DNA from: Rhyzopertha dominica
Lineage: Eukaryota; Arthropoda; Insecta; Coleoptera; Bostrichidae
DNA length: 64,000 nt
Direction: 5' to 3'
NCBI GenBank assembly: GCA_025024175.1
Contig: QCXZ01000137.1
Coordinates: 71,362,680 to 71,426,679 of the forward strand
Part shown: in pieces, positions 58,727-64,000 of the stretch
Layout: the number at the start of each line of letters is the position of its first letter
Position numbering within the stretch: position 1 is the first letter of the stretch
The notes under the pieces: generated by a model
Database searches by the model: none
Told to the model about the DNA's origin: nothing
Seen by the model: only the letters and a program-made list of their open reading frames with translations
Made by a program: the position numbers and the translations under genes

Positions 58727-59620
58727 ACCCTGCAAAAGTATGTTAAAACCATTGGCTTTTCAATGAAAAAGGTGGAGAAGAAGCAATGCTTGATGGAAAG
58801 CCAAGTATAAGAAAGAAGAGATACGATTATTTAAAATCTATAAAAATGTATAAGCAGGAAAATCGTCCGATATTTTTTCTCGACGAAACGTGGTACGATA
58901 CCCATGATACAATAAAAAAAGGACGGGTTGATGACTCAGGAAAGTGCAACGTCAATATTCCGGCGTCAAAAGGAAAAAGAATAATGATTTTACACGCAGG
59001 TGTTGAAATGGTTTCGTTCCTTGAGCCCTGCATCTTGGATGTAAAAACTTAAAAGAAGCAAGCGCCGATTATCATTCTGATATGAATGCGGAAGTGTTTG
59101 AAAATTGGTCCAAATTGCTACCGAACAGCGTCATAGTAATGAACTAGTTACCATTCGGAGCAACTGGATAAAATTCCAAATAAAACAACTAATAAGGCAA
59201 CTATTCAAGAGTTTTTTTAAGACAAGAAGATTTATATTTCGAAGAGGATTATACAAAAAAACAATTGTTGGAAGTGCATGACATAAAAAAAATCAAAAAA
59301 ATTAAAATTGACATTCTCGCTTCTGAATATGGACACATCATTCTACGATTACCCCCATATCATTGCATTTTCACCCCATTGAAACGATATGAGGGCAGTT
59401 GAAACAAAGAATTTGACGAGGGAACACCGGTGGAAAATTTAGCAATCAAATGCTGCTAAAAATTAGACACGAGGCTGAAATAAACAAGTGTCGATGCATG
59501 GAGAAATTCAGTGCGGCATGTACTGGACATTGAAAATCGGTACAGAGCGAATCATTACAAGAATTAACAATAGAAGTTAATCGTGATTTTAGCAGTGAAA
59601 GTGATAGTGAGTAATTTTTT
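58727..59620 (+). pseudogene. DDE_3 (IS630-like) transposase relic, middle and C-terminus
   Basis: The frame at 58786-59052 reads YLKSIKMYKQENRPIFFLDE, TWYDTH, RVDDSGKCNVNIPASKGKR and MILHAG. Downstream frames add ADYHSDMNAEVFENW, LPNSVIVM, then YGHIILRLPPYHCIF. This is the catalytic order of the insect DDE_3 family with LDETW, DMN and LPPYHC signatures. Stops and shifts break it, and its N-terminal HTH is absent. Confidence 0.75.
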
Positions 59621-60084
59621 TTAGTTTGTTACTTTTGTATTGTGCTTATTAACAAGCTGTAATGAACACAATCGATACCGTGTATAAAATCTTATTGTGC
59701 ACTATTGTAATTTTTTTCTGACAAATGTAAATAATTTTCTACTTACTAATTTGTATGTATTTATATTAAATTTGTATAAATTCGTTATGACATGCAAAGG
59801 CTTTTATTTGATATATCGGAAAATTTAACCCAATAAAATATCAGATAAATATAGTTCGCGGATCGCGCCAATTAGCATCAGGTCTGCATTAAATAAAATT
59901 TGTTATAAAAACTTCTTTATTTTATTGATTGCTAAATGATCACAACTAACAAATTTCAAAAATTTATAGTGGAAAAGTTAAAATTTTAACCAACAAGATT
60001 TTTTCGAATACGGCCCATTTAGGAACTTTAAAGCGTGCCACTAAACCCAATAGTTTAGGACGGCCGACCATAAAGCTGTAAAAC

Positions 60085-60860
60085 CTTCTGCATAAGTCAG
60101 TCTCGTAGATCGTTGCTGGATACTATACAAGAGGATGAACCGCGTACCAAGAAAAGAAGACGCAACCTTCTACCCTACGATGAAAGAACTCATATTTTGT
60201 CGATATATGAAAAGAAGAGAAGTGACAGTGAAGAAAACGCGCTAGAAGAGACATCCAGTTTATTTAGAATTCCAAAAACAACCACGTGGCGATTGGTGAA
60301 GTTTGGACTGTCACAAAGAAAAATTCGTTGAAAAAATTGCTTCCTATTCAAGAAGATCGAATTCCAAGAGCTGTATGTGAGTTTATGCCAAAAAAACTGT
60401 GCTTACAGTTAACTTGTTCTACAGAGATTTGATTAAAAAGAACATTGTGTCAGGTGTGGAAAAACTTCCGTAAAATATTTAAATAAAATTGGTTTCGCGT
60501 TCCAGCGTATTGATAAAATAAACTGTTTAATGGAAAGAGACGTGGGGCAAGGTGGCAACATCGTTATCTACAAGAAATCAATCAATATCGAGAAGAAAAT
60601 AGACAAATTTTTATTTACACGAGACTTGGTTTGATATACTCATGAAACAGTCCAAAAGGGATGGACTGATGGTTCTAGGAAATCTGCTTTGAATATTCCA
60701 CATTCTAAACGTAAAAGAATTTCAATTTTGCATGCCGGGAGTGAAAATGTACTTCCATGCCATGAAATTCTACAGGGTTATTTTCATCTGTCTTGCAGAC
60801 TACGTGAGATTTTCCAATAAGTTGAAAAACGAGTGTCAAATCAATTTGCCCTTTTTGCCG
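60085..60860 (+). pseudogene. DDE_3 (IS630-like) transposase relic, N-terminus and middle
   Basis: The frame at 60113-60331 reads RRNLLPYDERTHILSIYEKK, then SSLFRIPKTTTWRLVKFG, a helix-turn-helix N-terminus. Broken frames continue with a GFAFQRIDKINCLMERD segment and then KGWTDGSRKSALNIPHSKRK, RISILHAGSENV. It belongs to the same family as the 58.7-kb relic and has the same orientation. The C-terminal third is missing. Confidence 0.72.
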
Positions 60861-63800
60861 CTTTATTTTGATGGATGAAATTTGCTTTTCTTAAGAATTT
60901 TTTGCACTAACCGCAGACATAAGTCATTAACCATGTCAGTTTGTAATGTATACTGTGTCATCGTCTACTTGAGATGCAGAACCAGTTATTTAAAACTTGA
61001 AGTAATCCTTTATAGGTATTTTTAAGAAGTGGAGCGCTCCTAATATATCCACTTGAAGTTTCCTTACGCTTGTTCGGGAGTAAATAAAAGCCTATTAATA
61101 ATAAAAAAATTTATTTCATCAATTGGTGGGCATATGCCATTTGTATGTCTGGGTATGAATGTTAATCTTCTAAAGGAGAGATTTCTTTGTTCCGCGATGT
61201 TTTCTGCATATTGCTTCGTGGGTCAAAAAGAAGTATAGGCAGATTGTTTTCTGGCAGGTGAATAGCGTTGACGAGGTGTAATGTGAAATTTTCTGGGAAA
61301 ACTACCCTCACCAGTATTTTCGGCTGTTTTACCTTGAACCTAGGGATCCGGCTTCACCTATTCCAGACCACGTGCTGAAACCAAGATTGTTAAGTTTTAC
61401 TTTTAATCCTTGCCGCAAGCTGCAAGGTAAGGAATTCTTCTGTTTGATAACACCACCTCACTTTGACTATTGTAGGGTTCTGTCACCTGGCGTGATATAC
61501 TTACTGGTGGTAATTTGTTGATTATTGAGGGCTAGATCATTGATTCTGAACTTGGAAACCACCCCAGGACGGGGTTGTTAACTGATTCGAAATACACATC
61601 TTCGGGAATATTCAACGTCCTTGCTAAAAAGGCAATAAATTGATTTGCTAACCTATAAAACTCAGTTACTTATTTGCAAACGTCCACAGAACAAAAGAAT
61701 CGTAGGTATTGTGTAAGTGTAAATATTGCATCTCTATAGAATTAAGATTAGATATATATTGTTTTTCGTGAATTTATATATCAATAGTTTTTTGCTCACT
61801 TGTACGACTTGGTCACGCTACTACGCTGCTTGTGAACCTTTTTTTGAGATCTTGAATCGCTTGTAGTACTACTACTGTTCAGACGTGGTAACGGAACATC
61901 GCGTTAACTTTGTGTTTGCTTTTATTTACTAGAATCGGTCGCTGCGGGTCGGTTTGGTTCTGCAAATAAAGGGCAATGTGCACAAGTGAAATCATTGGGG
62001 TGTGAATTTATTAATATTCCTGTACCGTGTGTGGTGAGATAATCAACTGGGGCAACATAGTGGTTAGATATTCTTTTTTATTACAGCTACCATCTCTTTT
62101 ATCGATCTTAATATCTGATTATCTTGATGATTAATCCCTTTCTTGGTACTGGGACAGGCCTCTTTTGTACTTGTGAATAAAAATACTACCTGGCGCCCAA
62201 ATCAAATAGACATTAATATATCTGGTTGTTAACGTGACTGAGTGGAAACCCGGACCTTCTTCATTGAGTAGCCGTGAGCAACCCGAGCATTATCCCTATA
62301 ATAAAACATTAGGGGTAACTTTGCTTTACGTACGAAGTAATACGTAATACGCTACATGATAATTTGGCCACCATGACTATGGAAATGGAAAATAAATGTA
62401 AGAGAAATAGGAATAACAACGTAAGAATGCTAGGGTAATAAGAAAACAGCATCAAATAATCGGGATAATTGACACGGACAACTGTTATCGCTAAACGGGC
62501 GATGTATAGATAAGCGCATGCGTTACTTTACCCACTGAATTCGAAATAAGTTTCAAACCCTTATAACTTTAGAGCGGGTTGTCAGATATCTGTTTTCTAA
62601 AAGCGAGCATATACAAATTGAAAATAGCTATAAAAACGTATATAAAATGTAACATGGTTTCGGTTGCTATTTAAAATGCTTGAGTGATGAGTTATTTACC
62701 TCATTTACTGTTTTTTGCCATCATATTACAAGTCAGAATAAGAAAATTGGTGGCGATGAGTGAAGCAGTGCAGCGTAAACTGTTGTATTAACTGTAACTA
62801 CTTGCCAACAGCTTGTGTCGCTAATGACATAGCGGTATCAAAGTTGGCGACAATGCCTCCAAAGCCGTAGTGCTTGTTATATAAAATAGTCTCGTTGCTT
62901 TCACGAAAAAAACTAGTCATTAACCGCACTTTTAATGCACTTTTCACATCAGTATACTTTTCTAATTAATTACGTGGTGTCCTCATTCCACAGCTCGTTA
63001 AAGAGGGAAATTAATAAGTGGGTGCTCTTTTGGCTGCAAACATAAAGGGCCCATTTGGTGAAAAGTCATAACAGACCCTGTTTTCAATACCACCAGACAC
63101 ACTTTACAGCTTCTGTTTTTGACCGGAATACAATACCGTAATCGATTTCAGATATTTCAGTCTGGTTCGCTATACATCATCATTTTTATGAGGACTTTCG
63201 AACGGGTAAACATGGAGACCGTAAGGAAAATGCTTTGTAAAGAATGGAATGTTGAATTTCTGAGCATTTCTCACCCCTTAGGAGGTTGTTTATGTTATGG
63301 GATATTTATAAGTCTGTTTTTATAATACTCGAGTATGTAAACTGGGGTTTCATAAAAGAGAACCACCTCTCTTGTTTGATGCCATTGTTTGTAAACAACT
63401 TTTAGCTTTGATATTTATGGGTTTTTTATGTACAGGGCGTTCCATCTAAGAATTAACGATTCCTAGGTCTGTTAATATTTAATATTTAGATGAAAAAGTA
63501 TTCTTTTAATTAAAAATTTGTTTGGTACTTGTTTATTAAGGAAACTAATAACGCCTTAAGCACATGACTGCTCTATAACGTTTATTATTGAAATACGACC
63601 GTCAGACCGATCATCAGAACTACAGATATTGTAATGAACAAGGTTTATGAGATTTTGACTTTAAATAGGAACCTATACTGTTCGTGGGTGAGCGTACATA
63701 ATAGCCAAGGCATTTAATAGAATTGGTGATAAATTAAAATCCACTTGGTCATTTACAATAATGATGTTACAAAATTGTGGTTTTGTAATTTCGAAATTTC

Positions 63801-64000
63801 CAAAAAATAAAGCAAAAATTTACAAAAGAGGTTTTACACTGTTCTCACTAACTCAACATCGAAATAATTGCAATACATTACTAATTATTGTCAAACCATT
63901 TATGTAGTCCAAACTAGAAGTTTTGACTGCATTTTAAACGAACGTAAAAAGCGATAGACTGTTTAGAAACCAACGATGTCTCACTCGACCCGTCTTTCTG
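60861..64000. other. AT-rich stretch to window end, no gene seen
   Basis: No supported exon, RNA or transposon end. The ATG-led frames (61053-61238 and 63119-63325) have no recognisable similarity. Confidence 0.4.

Overview
The window looks like AT-rich insect nuclear DNA from a draft assembly with scattered N calls. The evidence is two intron-containing genes with clear insect orthologues, long introns, GT/AG splice junctions, AATAAA signals, and many decayed Class I and Class II transposons. I cannot fix the order. There is no operon, rRNA or CRISPR structure.

Left part (1-7540, + strand): the 3' portion of Elongin A (EloA), five exons that join into 471 in-frame codons plus a stop. The 5' end lies outside the window. 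Its third intron holds a hAT-type element with an exact 8-bp target duplication. Its fourth intron holds an antisense BEL/Pao pol relic.

Middle (7981-9049): an internally deleted pogo/Tigger-type element that still encodes a C4HC3 finger and is filled with AAAACGGG motifs. A (T)AATTAC-rich repeat lies at 9255-9415.

11089-26921 (+ strand): the complete Hrb27C/hrp48 (DAZAP1-type) RNA-binding protein. It has two RRMs and a Gly/Pro/Gln/Tyr-rich tail ending in HPYRR, in eight coding exons that sum to exactly 417 codons plus stop. There are two interchangeable first coding exons, tandem acceptors at exon 7, a possible retained-intron 3' end followed in frame by a 95-codon GC3-rich open frame, and a possible alternative last acceptor. 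Its introns hold a hAT MITE (13664-14192), a Tc1-like element (14795-16194) with a second hAT MITE nested in it (15720-16147), and a hairpin MITE (26026-26202).

Right part (27-64 kb): no confident host coding exon. A GC-richer block ending in a GTAAGT donor (about 31190-31572) could be a non-coding first exon of a further + strand gene, which would make the rest a very long first intron; this is a guess. The stretch carries transposase relics (27.85, 32.3, 40.9, 44.0, 45.2, 52.7, 58.7 and 60.1 kb), a THAP-domain element with near-TTAA flanks (38368-39370), a TA-flanked MITE (41307-41682), a three-copy minisatellite (51267-51438), a heat-shock-element-like cluster (53965-54115) and a 1.65-kb head-to-head inverted Tc1 element (54353-56006).

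The two genes act in RNA metabolism: EloA in Pol II elongation and Elongin BC ubiquitin-ligase complexes, Hrb27C in splicing, localisation and translational control. I see no functional link between them beyond shared orientation. Everything here was read by eye; no alignment or search was run.
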